DNA of 64,000 nucleotides. Source: Shewanella salipaludis (GTDB lineage: Bacteria; Pseudomonadota; Gammaproteobacteria; Enterobacterales; Shewanellaceae). Within the stretch, counting starts at the first letter, position 1. The number at the start of each line of letters is the position of its first letter. The translations under genes were made by a program, and so were the position numbers. The stretch lies in NCBI RefSeq assembly GCF_012911865.1, contig NZ_JAAXYH010000006.1, positions 1 to 64,000 of the forward strand, in the 5' to 3' direction. The notes under the pieces were generated by a model. That model did not search any database. It was not told where the DNA came from and saw nothing but the letters and a program-made list of their open reading frames with translations. Shown piece by piece: positions 8,255 to 16,186 of this stretch.

Positions 8255-9046
8255 TTGGGTTCACTAGTATGTGTCGGTACCGGATTACAACTGGCCGGGC
8301 AGATCAGCGTGTTAAGCAGAAGCTATATTGAGCATGCGGATGTTGTTTTCAGCCTGCTTCCCGATAGTTTCGCCCAGCGTTGGCTCGAAGGATTGAATAA
8401 CAATGTCATCGACCTGCAGCAGTACTATGCCCAGCAGGAGGGGGTAAAGAATCGGCGCGACACTTATGCTCAGATGGTGGCAGCCATACTGAATGCGGTG
8501 CGCTCGGGTAAGAGTGTCGTCTGCGCCCTCTACGGTCATCCAGGGGTGTTCGCCTGTGTGTCCCATCTGGCGATTAAGCAGGCCAGAGCCGAAGGCTTCG
8601 CGGCGCAGATGGAGCCGGGGATTTCCGCCGAAGCCTGCCTGTGGGCCGATCTCGGCATAGACCCGGGCAATTCGGGCCACCAGAGCTTCGAGGCCAGCCA
8701 GTTCATGTTCTTCAATCATGTGCCCGATCCCACGACCCATCTGCTCTTGTGGCAAATCGCCCTGGCGGGTGAGCACACTTTGACTCGGTTCCATACCACG
8801 GCCGACAGGCTGCAGGTGTTGGTGGAGTTGCTGCAACGCTGGTATCCGGCTGAACACGAAATTGTCATCTATGAGGCGGCTAACCTACCGACCCAAAGCC
8901 CGCGCATCGAGCGTTTGGCGTTAAGAGACTTGCCGGGAGCCAGGTTGACGGCGATCAGTACCCTGTTGATACCGCCGGCCCGCAAGCTGACATATAACCT
9001 GGAAATACTTGAAAAACTGGGAATTACCCCAGCGGATTTAGGATAG
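8255..9046 (+). CDS. sonM: Borosin alpha-N-methyltransferase (SonM-like)
   Basis: 263 residues, tetrapyrrole-methylase fold using S-adenosylmethionine. Enzymes of this subgroup methylate backbone amide nitrogens of a peptide, giving borosin RiPPs. Start is TTG 8255 with AAGGAG at 8243-8248. Visible: the N-terminal loop VCVGTGLQLAG; VVFSLLPD; the cofactor loop YGHPGVF (near residue 93); MEPGISAEACLWADLGIDP, which is close to the family signature; and HLLLWQIALAGE. Unlike fungal borosins the substrate is not fused but encoded 35 bases downstream, the split arrangement described for Shewanella oneidensis SonM/SonA. Confusion with cobalamin-pathway methylases is made unlikely by the downstream peptide and the lack of cobalamin genes. 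Confidence 0.88.
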   Translation: MGSLVCVGTGLQLAGQISVLSRSYIEHADVVFSLLPDSFAQRWLEGLNNNVIDLQQYYAQQEGVKNRRDTYAQMVAAILNAVRSGKSVVCALYGHPGVFACVSHLAIKQARAEGFAAQMEPGISAEACLWADLGIDPGNSGHQSFEASQFMFFNHVPDPTTHLLLWQIALAGEHTLTRFHTTADRLQVLVELLQRWYPAEHEIVIYEAANLPTQSPRIERLALRDLPGARLTAISTLLIPPARKLTYNLEILEKLGITPADLG

Positions 9047-9081
9047 TTATTGTTACCACCACAGTAAAATAAGGAAATACT

Positions 9082-9297
9082 ATGTCAAACTTAACTGGTT
9101 TTTTGAGTGAGCTGGGTCAGGATGCACGGCTGATGCGGGGCTACAAGCAAAATCCTGTCGCCGTGATGAGCGCCTATGGCGTGAAGGATGAAGAGGCTGT
9201 TGCCGTGATGGCGGGGGACAAGTCAAAGCTGCAGTCTTTGGCTGGTGGAGATGAAGGTCAGTCCTGGCTGGTTGTTTATCATGGCAACGATAAATAG
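9082..9297 (+). CDS. sonA: Split borosin precursor peptide (SonA-like)
   Basis: 71 residues. Residues 1 to about 50 form the helical borosin-binding domain (TGFLSELGQDARLMRGYKQ, PVAVMSAYGVKDEEA), related to the LigA-type fold of Nif11/Franean-like leaders. A glycine-rich hinge (AGGDEGQ) leads to a hydrophobic core WLVVYHGNDK. By length, L63 and V65 fall at the positions where S. oneidensis SonA is reported to be N-methylated (L63, I65), so these are the predicted sites here (inference). AAGGAA sits upstream of the ATG. No protease gene for release of the core is visible in the cluster. Confidence 0.87.
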   Translation: MSNLTGFLSELGQDARLMRGYKQNPVAVMSAYGVKDEEAVAVMAGDKSKLQSLAGGDEGQSWLVVYHGNDK

Positions 9298-9303
9298 CGC
9301 CAG

Positions 9304-11100
9304 GTGAATAAGCTGTATCGCTGGCTATTTACTGCAATCATGGTGCTCTATAGTGGGCACTTGATTGCAGCTATGCAGGAATATGACCAAACTCTCGATG
9401 AGATTGGCGTTATTCTGCATTCTGATGTGTCGACATCTGTGACCAGATTGAATGAGTTGGAGCTTAGTTTCGATAAACTGAGCCCTGCACAACAAGGTCG
9501 TTTCTTGACCTTCAAGGGCATTACATTCATCTATAACGCCCACTATCGAGAGGCCTTGATAAACTTCAATCAGGCTGAATGGCTAGTTAAGGATACCTAC
9601 CTTCTGGCATCCCTATACAGCTATAAGGCTACCGCCTATATTGCTACCCGAGATTTTGAACAGGCCTTGGCTATGATGGCCAAAAGTTTGGCATTAATCG
9701 TCAGAATCGAAGATGTGGACATCAAACGCAGTGCCTATTTGCGTCTTGCGAATCTTTACAGTGGTTTAGAGGCGAACGATGCCGTTGCCCTATATGCGAC
9801 CAAGGCAATAGAGCTGGCCGATGCCGACGATGTTAAGGATATCTGCACCGCTAAACTCTATTTGGCAGTGTCGAGTTTAGAGCTGCGGAGTCTGGATTCC
9901 GCCTTTAGTGATTTCGAAAATACCCTGAGTTATTGTAAACAAAATGGCTTATCGCTGATCGCCAACATGGCGCTCAAGGGACTGGGATGGGTTAAATTAC
10001 GAGAGGGTGACTTCCCATTATCCAGAAATTTATTGCTCAAGGCGCTCACAGGTTATGAGGCATTTAATTTCCAGCTAGAAATCAGCCATGTACATGCCTT
10101 ACTGGCACAGAATTATTTGGCCACCGGCGAAGATGCCGAGGCTAAGATCCACGCCGAGCGAGTGATAACCCAGCCTGAAGATCCCAGTAGCATAGAACAT
10201 AAGCAGCTAGCCTACCGGGTCTTGTCTGAGCTGGCGGCCAGACAAGGGGCGTTCGAGCAAGCCTATGAGTATTCCCTGCAGGATCAACATTATAGTAAAT
10301 TGTTGTTCGACGAGAAGAAGATGAAGGCGCTCGCCTACCAGTCATCCAAGTTTAACGTCGATGAGAAGGAGCGGGAGATCAACCTGCTCAACCGTGAGCG
10401 TGAGCTGTATATGGCGATGCAGCGGGTCAAGGAGCGGGAACGCACCAATATGCTGATGCTGGTGACCATACTCATAGGTGGGGTAATTTTTCTCGCTATC
10501 TTGTTCATCGCCGGCATGCTGCAGAAGCGTAAGTACAAACGCATGGCGAGCTTGGATAGTCTGACCGGCATACTCAATCGCGGTGCGGGTCAGGAGCTGG
10601 CCGAGAACCTGTTTGTGCAGACCCTGGCCAAGGGCGGGAGTTTCAGTGTCATCCTGTTCGATCTGGATCATTTCAAGCGCATCAACGACAGCTTTGGTCA
10701 TGGGACAGGGGACTGGGCGCTGAAAAAAGTGGTCGAAATCCTCAGGAGCCGCATTCGCAGCTGTGACGTGTTTTCCCGGGTCGGTGGAGAAGAGTTTGGC
10801 ATATTCCTGCCATCTGCCAGCGAGGCCCAGGCATTGGAAGTGGCGCAGCTATGTCGGGAGAAGATAGCCGCCATCAATACCCAGCATTCAGGACATGAAT
10901 TCAGTCTGACCGCCAGTTTCGGTGTCAGCAGCATGGGTGATAGCGACTTGAGCCTGGATCCCTTGTTGCATAGGGCCGACTTGGCGCTGTACGCAGCCAA
11001 GTCCCAGGGACGCAACCTTGTGGTGGCTTATTCCGCGGCATTGGAGCCAGACAAAGGTTCGAACGCCAGGCAGAGCAAGTTATCCCTTAGCCCATCCTGA
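9304..11100 (+). CDS. Periplasmic-TPR, membrane-anchored diguanylate cyclase (GGDEF)
   Basis: 598 residues. An N-terminal signal sequence ends near LIAA (about residue 23), followed by TPR-like helical repeats in the periplasm (about 25-340), a charged coiled coil (about 345-380, EKEREINLLNRERELYMAMQ), one membrane helix (about 383-405) and a cytoplasmic GGDEF domain. The active-site motif is GGEEF (494-498), with metal-binding FDLDHF upstream. The inhibitory I-site RSCD (485-488) stands five residues before it, so the enzyme should make c-di-GMP and be product-inhibited. It starts with GTG six bases after the precursor gene and shares the cluster's terminator, suggesting cotranscription with the borosin genes. 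The TPR domain is the likely ligand- or partner-sensing part. Confidence 0.9.
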   Translation: MNKLYRWLFTAIMVLYSGHLIAAMQEYDQTLDEIGVILHSDVSTSVTRLNELELSFDKLSPAQQGRFLTFKGITFIYNAHYREALINFNQAEWLVKDTYLLASLYSYKATAYIATRDFEQALAMMAKSLALIVRIEDVDIKRSAYLRLANLYSGLEANDAVALYATKAIELADADDVKDICTAKLYLAVSSLELRSLDSAFSDFENTLSYCKQNGLSLIANMALKGLGWVKLREGDFPLSRNLLLKALTGYEAFNFQLEISHVHALLAQNYLATGEDAEAKIHAERVITQPEDPSSIEHKQLAYRVLSELAARQGAFEQAYEYSLQDQHYSKLLFDEKKMKALAYQSSKFNVDEKEREINLLNRERELYMAMQRVKERERTNMLMLVTILIGGVIFLAILFIAGMLQKRKYKRMASLDSLTGILNRGAGQELAENLFVQTLAKGGSFSVILFDLDHFKRINDSFGHGTGDWALKKVVEILRSRIRSCDVFSRVGGEEFGIFLPSASEAQALEVAQLCREKIAAINTQHSGHEFSLTASFGVSSMGDSDLSLDPLLHRADLALYAAKSQGRNLVVAYSAALEPDKGSNARQSKLSLSPS

Positions 11101-11123
11101 TCCGGAGCCGAACATTGATGAGG

Positions 11124-11159
11124 AAGAGGGCAGAGCTTGGCGTCTGCCCTCTTTGTTTT
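11124..11159 (+). terminator. Terminator of the borosin / cyclase cluster
   Basis: Perfect 11-base-pair stem AAGAGGGCAGA / TCTGCCCTCTT (11124-11134 with 11143-11153), eight-base loop, then TTGTTTT. Confidence 0.85.
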
Positions 11160-11196
11160 AGGACGAGTCAACGGCGTTAACGAGCCGACGCTTGGC

Positions 11197-13635
11197 TTAA
11201 AGGCGATAGCTCAGGCTGAGTTTGAGATTGCGCTCGGCCCCAGGGAGGCCGCCGAGGAACATTGCCTTATCATAGTAGTCTTGGTTGAACAGGTTATTCA
11301 GGTTCAACTGCAGCGACCAGTCATCCGTGTCATAGGCTATCGCCGAATGCCATAGACTATAAGCGTCCACATGACCGTCGGGAATGCCGAAGGAACTCGA
11401 TGCCGTGCTGCGTTCGGCCACATAGTTGACTCCCAGGCTCAATGACAGAGGTTGTGGCAACACGGCTAGATTGGCGCTGTAACTGAGCCAGGCGCCGGCG
11501 GTGATCATGGGGACGCCTTTTTGATGCGAGTTGTAGTCGGATGAATTGGGATCGTTCTTGTTACGGGCATCCTGATATACGCCATTCAGATTGAATTTCC
11601 ACTGCTCATCGAGAAAGGCATTAATATCCAGCTCGACGCCTTTGGTCTCATCGGCACCGTTAAAGAAGTATTGTGGCACCTCGATCGCAGATATCCCAAG
11701 CTCATAGTCTGGATTAGTGTACCTCAGGTTGGTGCGCGAACTCTGAAACAGCACCAGGGAGGCCAGCAGCTGATCGTCGAATTGCTTCAGCCGTATCCCC
11801 AGATCATAGCTGAGGGATTCCGAGTCCGGCCTGTCATCTTGTTGACCACTGATGCTGCCGAGCAGGCTGTAAGCTATTCTGCCCTTGGCGTGATTGATGA
11901 ACAAAGACAGTTCATCCACTGGATGATAGGAAAGGCCTAAGTTATAGGTCATGCCATTGTCTTTGCTGTTTTTCTCAGGGGTCGGCTCGGCTTTGCTGGT
12001 GCTGTAGCGGGAGTCGACGCCAAGATGCGTGTAGGATTGGGCTATCTCATTGAAGGCAAAGCCCAAGCGTGTCGTGAGGGTGTCGCTGAGGTAGCCCACA
12101 TATTGCAGCCCCAAGCCCCAGGCTTGCACCTGTTTGCTGTAATTGGCGGTCAACAGGGGATCGTACTGCTCGAAGCTGCCCGTTCCCCAGTTGGGATCGC
12201 GGATATCCAGCAGGTAGGGCAGTTGTCCAAGGTAAAGCCGTTCGCCATTCTTGCCCTTGATTTCCTTGTCCGCATCATAGATAGACCAGTCCTGCAGCCT
12301 TATGTCCCTGTCTTCCAGATTGGCGTTGAGCAAGAGCTCACTGTCTATGCCGGCCAGGCTGAAGTCATACCTCAAGTCGGCAAAATACTGCCAGGAGGTT
12401 TCGTCGGCGTCGACCTTGCGATACTCCTGTCGCCGGGCCGCATAGGGATATAAGACATCATCCACAACCAGTGGTGCGCGGGGATTGGCGTTGGTTGCGC
12501 CGCTCCTATGCCAATAAACATAGTTGTAAGCCCCCGTTTGGCGCACGAAGCCGGAATGATAATCCCGGTATTGCAATTGTTGATTGAGATAGAGGTTATC
12601 GCTTAAGTCCAGGTTATGGTTGAGCTTGAACCTGAGTTCTTCACCCTGGTTCGGCTCGGTCAGACTCGACACCAGGCTGGTATCCCCGAGTGCAAAGGGG
12701 GTTAAACCATCACCGGCCCTGAGGGAGTCTGCCAGTTGCTGGCGCTGGCTATCGCTCAGGTTCACGCCTTTGCCTTTGGGGTCATTGACCAGATCCTGCC
12801 AACTGACCTCCATGGCTGACTTGCCCGCGACCGAGTCGCTGTTAAAGATGCGGATAGGATCCCCTATCGAATCGACCCGCACCGCATCCTGAATATAGGC
12901 GACAGAGAACAGCAGATCCTGGGATGGGCCGAATCGCTGCTTGAGCGAGGCATAGATTTCATCTCTGTCTGTGCCCAGCTGGCGATAGCCATCACTGCGG
13001 CCATGTTTCGCCACCAAGCGGTAGGCGGTATCCGGGGCTATGGCTCCCGTGGTATCCAATGCCAGGCTGTAGCTATCCCATTGACCCAGTTCAGCCTTGA
13101 ATTCGGTACCGGCATCGAACCTGGGTTTCTTTTCGATAAGATTGATGATGCCGCCGGCACTGCCCATGCCGTAAAGCCCGGTAGCCGGGCCTTTCAATAC
13201 TTCCACCGACTCCACATTGGTGAGTGAGCGGGTCGGATTGAAGCTATTGCCCAAGCCCGCACCGCCGTACATGCCATCGTAGGTGTAACTGGTATCCAGG
13301 CCCCGGATAGACAGGTTATCGCCTATGCCATAGTTATTACCCGCTTGGGTGACACCGCTGATGTTGCGCACCAAGTCTTGCAGATTGCCGGCGCCTTGGC
13401 TTTCAATGAGTGCCTGATCCACCAGGACTATGGCCGCTGGCGTTTCCATCAGTGACATATCCGACTTGGTTGCCAGGCCCGAGTTCATCACCAGTCTATT
13501 TTGTCTGCCGTAAACCGTGATGCGCTCGACGTCGTCATTGGCGGTGAGCGACACCCGGCTCACAGCCGCATGGCTCATGGTCGCCATGACACTGCCGCAT
13601 GTCATTAGCATGAGTGAAAAGCCAACAGATCTCAT
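11197..13635 (-). CDS. TonB-dependent siderophore receptor
   Basis: 812 residues counted from ATG 13635 (AAGGAAGG upstream), giving a signal peptide MRSVGFSLMLMTCG...SHA. The frame extends 16 residues further without a good start. The plug domain (about 45-190) includes ERITVYGRQ, the plug signature SLMETPAAIVLVDQ, NLSIRGLDTSYTYDGMYG and EVLKGPATGLYGMGSAGGIINLI, all features of ferric-siderophore receptors. A 22-strand barrel follows, ending in LKLSLSYRL. The protein imports an iron chelate using TonB energy. A Fur box lies directly upstream. No biosynthetic or inner-membrane transport genes are adjacent, so the ligand is unknown (probably a hydroxamate or catecholate taken from others). Confidence 0.92.
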   Translation of the reverse strand: MRSVGFSLMLMTCGSVMATMSHAAVSRVSLTANDDVERITVYGRQNRLVMNSGLATKSDMSLMETPAAIVLVDQALIESQGAGNLQDLVRNISGVTQAGNNYGIGDNLSIRGLDTSYTYDGMYGGAGLGNSFNPTRSLTNVESVEVLKGPATGLYGMGSAGGIINLIEKKPRFDAGTEFKAELGQWDSYSLALDTTGAIAPDTAYRLVAKHGRSDGYRQLGTDRDEIYASLKQRFGPSQDLLFSVAYIQDAVRVDSIGDPIRIFNSDSVAGKSAMEVSWQDLVNDPKGKGVNLSDSQRQQLADSLRAGDGLTPFALGDTSLVSSLTEPNQGEELRFKLNHNLDLSDNLYLNQQLQYRDYHSGFVRQTGAYNYVYWHRSGATNANPRAPLVVDDVLYPYAARRQEYRKVDADETSWQYFADLRYDFSLAGIDSELLLNANLEDRDIRLQDWSIYDADKEIKGKNGERLYLGQLPYLLDIRDPNWGTGSFEQYDPLLTANYSKQVQAWGLGLQYVGYLSDTLTTRLGFAFNEIAQSYTHLGVDSRYSTSKAEPTPEKNSKDNGMTYNLGLSYHPVDELSLFINHAKGRIAYSLLGSISGQQDDRPDSESLSYDLGIRLKQFDDQLLASLVLFQSSRTNLRYTNPDYELGISAIEVPQYFFNGADETKGVELDINAFLDEQWKFNLNGVYQDARNKNDPNSSDYNSHQKGVPMITAGAWLSYSANLAVLPQPLSLSLGVNYVAERSTASSSFGIPDGHVDAYSLWHSAIAYDTDDWSLQLNLNNLFNQDYYDKAMFLGGLPGAERNLKLSLSYRL

Positions 13636-13668
13636 CTCTATATCCTTCCTTCTTAAAAGGGTGGGAAT

Positions 13669-13687
13669 GATAATGATTTTCATTTTT
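13669..13687 (-). promoter_or_regulatory. Fur box upstream of the TonB receptor
   Basis: GATAATGATTTTCATTTTT matches the 19-base Fur consensus at 15 of 19 positions, 34 bases before the receptor start. It predicts iron-repressed expression. Confidence 0.75.
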
Positions 13688-13951
13688 AAATCAATCTATG
13701 ATTTCAACATTATCCAAGCTGGTTTTCGTCTGCCGTAATTTCGGACAAGCCCCCGGAATGGCCGCCTTCTGCTGCATGCCAACGACTGCCAGGGGGCTTT
13801 GGGCTGTGATTGTCACCAAATTGAAAAATAAATGAAAAAAATGTGATTTTTTTGAAGTAAACCAAAACAAATTTCTTTGATGATCGACAAACGTAACTCG
13901 CATGTGTGGTTTTGATGACCATCGTCATATTAACCATTACGTAAAGGTAAG

Positions 13952-13971
13952 ATTAAAACGACCGTTTTAAT
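13952..13971. promoter_or_regulatory. Palindromic candidate operator
   Basis: ATTAAAACG-AC-CGTTTTAAT: two perfect 9-base arms with a 2-base centre. It could be a TetR-type site (for example PsrA, which controls fatty-acid genes in some gamma-proteobacteria); the protein is not identifiable from the sequence. Confidence 0.4.
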
Positions 13972-14148
13972 TCGGGGTGGTGAACTTGTTTATTATACTT
14001 TTGAAAAATAATGATTTTATCGACTTACCTTAAGGGCAATCCAAAACGCTGAGCTGTTCTCTGGCTAGGTATTTCGCTCGCATTTTTCGTAATTAAAAGT
14101 TTATATTTGGTAATTTATTTACGTAATAAATTACGTTGTCACTGGATT

Positions 14149-14173
14149 GGTAAACTTGTCTGACAAATTTACC
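14149..14173. promoter_or_regulatory. FadR-like palindrome 1 upstream of aceB
   Basis: A 25-base dyad GGTAAACTTGTC-T-GACAAATTTACC with one mismatched pair besides the central base. The centre TTGTCNGACAA shares GTCNGAC with the FadR site consensus. Confidence 0.5.
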
Positions 14174-14246
14174 TTCACAATTTCAACTACATGTTGTTCT
14201 GTTGTTTTTTTGTTTTATTTTAATTAGTTAAATTAATATTTATATC

Positions 14247-14259
14247 TTGGTCAGACCAA
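14247..14259. promoter_or_regulatory. FadR-like palindrome 2 upstream of aceB
   Basis: Perfect 13-base dyad TTGGTC-A-GACCAA, identical at its core to the FadR consensus TGGTCNGACCA, about 150 bases before aceB. FadR links fatty-acid supply to the glyoxylate shunt in enteric bacteria. Confidence 0.6.
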
Positions 14260-14410
14260 TTTTAGTGCCTGTTTCGGCTATTTTATTGCCGAATGCAGCC
14301 TGTTGCAAAGCCTGTGTTTTATGCGTAGATTTTGGTTCGAAACGAACATTTGATGGTTTCTGGGTTGGCATAGAGCAGAACCACAGGGTAAGGGTTATCG
14401 GGGGCATAAG

Positions 14411-16042
14411 ATGGCGGAACATAGGTTAATGCAACAACAACAGAGCAAGACCGGGCTGGCGATAGTTGGCCATGAGGTCACAGGACAAGAGTCACTCTTC
14501 AGTGAAGGCGCCGTCAGTCTGCTGGAGGCGCTCTGCCGGGAATTTGCTGCCGAAGTGCCTGTGCTGCTGGGCGACAGAAAGCAACGACAGGCGCGTATCG
14601 ACAGCGGGGCCTTACCGGATTTTTTGCCACACACCCAGGCCATTCGTGATGGGGACTGGCAGATAAGAGGGATCCCCGCCGACCTCTTGGATCGCCGGGT
14701 AGAGATCACCGGGCCTGTGGAACGCAAGATGGTGATCAATGCCCTCAACGCTAAGGTCAAAGTCTTCATGGCGGACTTCGAGGATTCGCTGGCGCCCAGT
14801 TGGCAGAAGGTGGTCGAGGGCCAGATCAATCTGCGTGATGCGGTGCGTGGCGATATCGAATATACGGCGCCACAAAGCGGGAAACACTACAAGCTGGATC
14901 CCGACCCTGCTGTGTTGGTCTGCCGGGTTCGCGGCCTGCATCTGCAGGAAAAACATGTCGAGTTCAACGGTTTGGCGATCCCAGGAGCCCTGTTCGATTT
15001 TGCCTTGTACTTCTATCACAACTATCGCCAGTTGTTGGCTAAGGGCAGCGGGCCTTATTTCTACTTGCCCAAGCTGGAGAGTCATCTCGAGGCGCGCTGG
15101 TGGGCTAAGGTGTTCGCCTTCGTCGAGGACAGATTCTGCCTGCAGAGCGGCGCCATCAAGTGCACCTGCCTGATAGAGACACTGCCTGCGGTATTCGAAA
15201 TGGACGAGATCCTCTACGAGCTGCGTTCCAACATAGTGGCACTCAACTGCGGCCGTTGGGATTACATCTTCAGCTACATCAAGACCTTGAAGCAACACCC
15301 GGACAGGGTGCTGCCGGACAGGCAGGCGGTCACCATGGATACGCCTTTCCTGAGCGCCTATTCGCGACTCTTGATCAAGACCTGCCACAAGCGCGGTGCC
15401 CTGGCGATGGGCGGCATGGCGGCTTTCATTCCGGCCAAGGATGCCGGGCAGAATCAGGCGGTGTTGGAACGGGTACGCAAGGACAAGGAGCTGGAGGCCC
15501 GCAATGGTCATGATGGCACTTGGGTGGCACATCCCGGGCTCGCCGATACTGCCATGGCGATATTCAACCGCTACATAGGGGATGAGCACTGCAATCAACT
15601 GCACATCACCCGGGATGTCGACGCCCCTATTCTGGCCAGCGAACTCTTGCGGCCCTGCGAAGGTGAGCGCACTGAAACCGGGATGCGGCTGAATATTCGT
15701 ATCGCGTTGCAATACATAGAAGCCTGGATCCAGGGCAATGGCTGTGTGCCCATCTACGGCTTGATGGAGGATGCCGCCACGGCGGAAATTTCCAGGGCCT
15801 CTATCTGGCAATGGATCCAGCATGGCAAATCGCTTTCCAATGGCAAGTTGGTCACCAAGGCCTTGTTTAAAGACATGCTGGTGGAAGAACTCGCCAAGGT
15901 CAAAGAGGAAGTCGGCGGGGACAGATTTACCCACGGCAAGTTTACCCAGGCGGCGGTGCTGCTGGAGCAGATCACCGTTTCGGACGAGCTGGTCGATTTC
16001 CTGACCTTGCCCGGTTACGAAATCCTGACGGCTAAGCAGTAA
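14411..16042 (+). CDS. aceB: Malate synthase A
   Basis: 543 residues, the usual length of the A-type enzyme. It condenses glyoxylate with acetyl-CoA to malate in the glyoxylate shunt, in the cytoplasm. Family landmarks are MVINALNAKVKVFMADFEDSLAPSW, the DAVRGDIEYTAP region, YFYLPKLESHLEARWW, IKCTCLIETLPAVFEMDEIL with the acid base region, the LNCGRWDYIFSYIK segment and AFIPAKDAGQN. ATG 14411 is the longest start; ATG 14429, six codons on, has a slightly better upstream AGG and cannot be excluded. aceA follows after a 144-base gap, forming an aceBA unit. Confidence 0.96.
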   Translation: MAEHRLMQQQQSKTGLAIVGHEVTGQESLFSEGAVSLLEALCREFAAEVPVLLGDRKQRQARIDSGALPDFLPHTQAIRDGDWQIRGIPADLLDRRVEITGPVERKMVINALNAKVKVFMADFEDSLAPSWQKVVEGQINLRDAVRGDIEYTAPQSGKHYKLDPDPAVLVCRVRGLHLQEKHVEFNGLAIPGALFDFALYFYHNYRQLLAKGSGPYFYLPKLESHLEARWWAKVFAFVEDRFCLQSGAIKCTCLIETLPAVFEMDEILYELRSNIVALNCGRWDYIFSYIKTLKQHPDRVLPDRQAVTMDTPFLSAYSRLLIKTCHKRGALAMGGMAAFIPAKDAGQNQAVLERVRKDKELEARNGHDGTWVAHPGLADTAMAIFNRYIGDEHCNQLHITRDVDAPILASELLRPCEGERTETGMRLNIRIALQYIEAWIQGNGCVPIYGLMEDAATAEISRASIWQWIQHGKSLSNGKLVTKALFKDMLVEELAKVKEEVGGDRFTHGKFTQAAVLLEQITVSDELVDFLTLPGYEILTAKQ

Positions 16043-16186
16043 GCATCGGCATAGCTAATATCACGGCTTCAAGCCTATTGAACCATCATTTTGGCGAGCT
16101 ATCGCCGCAAACGGGTTTGGCAGGGTGGAACTTGGGGGGCAAGTTTCATCCATGCCGAATTTACCACACAGAGGAAGGGGTACACT

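Larger units (their letters stand above)
13688..14410. other. Long AT-rich control region before aceB
   Basis: 723 bases without a gene between the TonB receptor and aceB. Besides the operators listed separately it holds a 9-base inverted repeat GTAATTTAT / ATAAATTAC (14110-14118, 14126-14134, spacer 7). The length and number of dyads suggest control by several factors of the acetate and fatty-acid response. Confidence 0.5.

Noticed and set aside
8255..9046. Cobalamin-pathway precorrin methyltransferase
   Set aside because: Same superfamily fold, but MEPGISAEACLWADLGIDP and YGHPGVF plus the adjacent 71-residue peptide fit the borosin group, and there are no cobalamin genes nearby.
14612..15934. 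A 440-residue open frame on the minus strand across aceB
   Set aside because: It is the antisense shadow of aceB: GC-rich codon structure opens the opposite frame, and no family motif or ribosome-binding site is visible, while the plus frame is clearly malate synthase.
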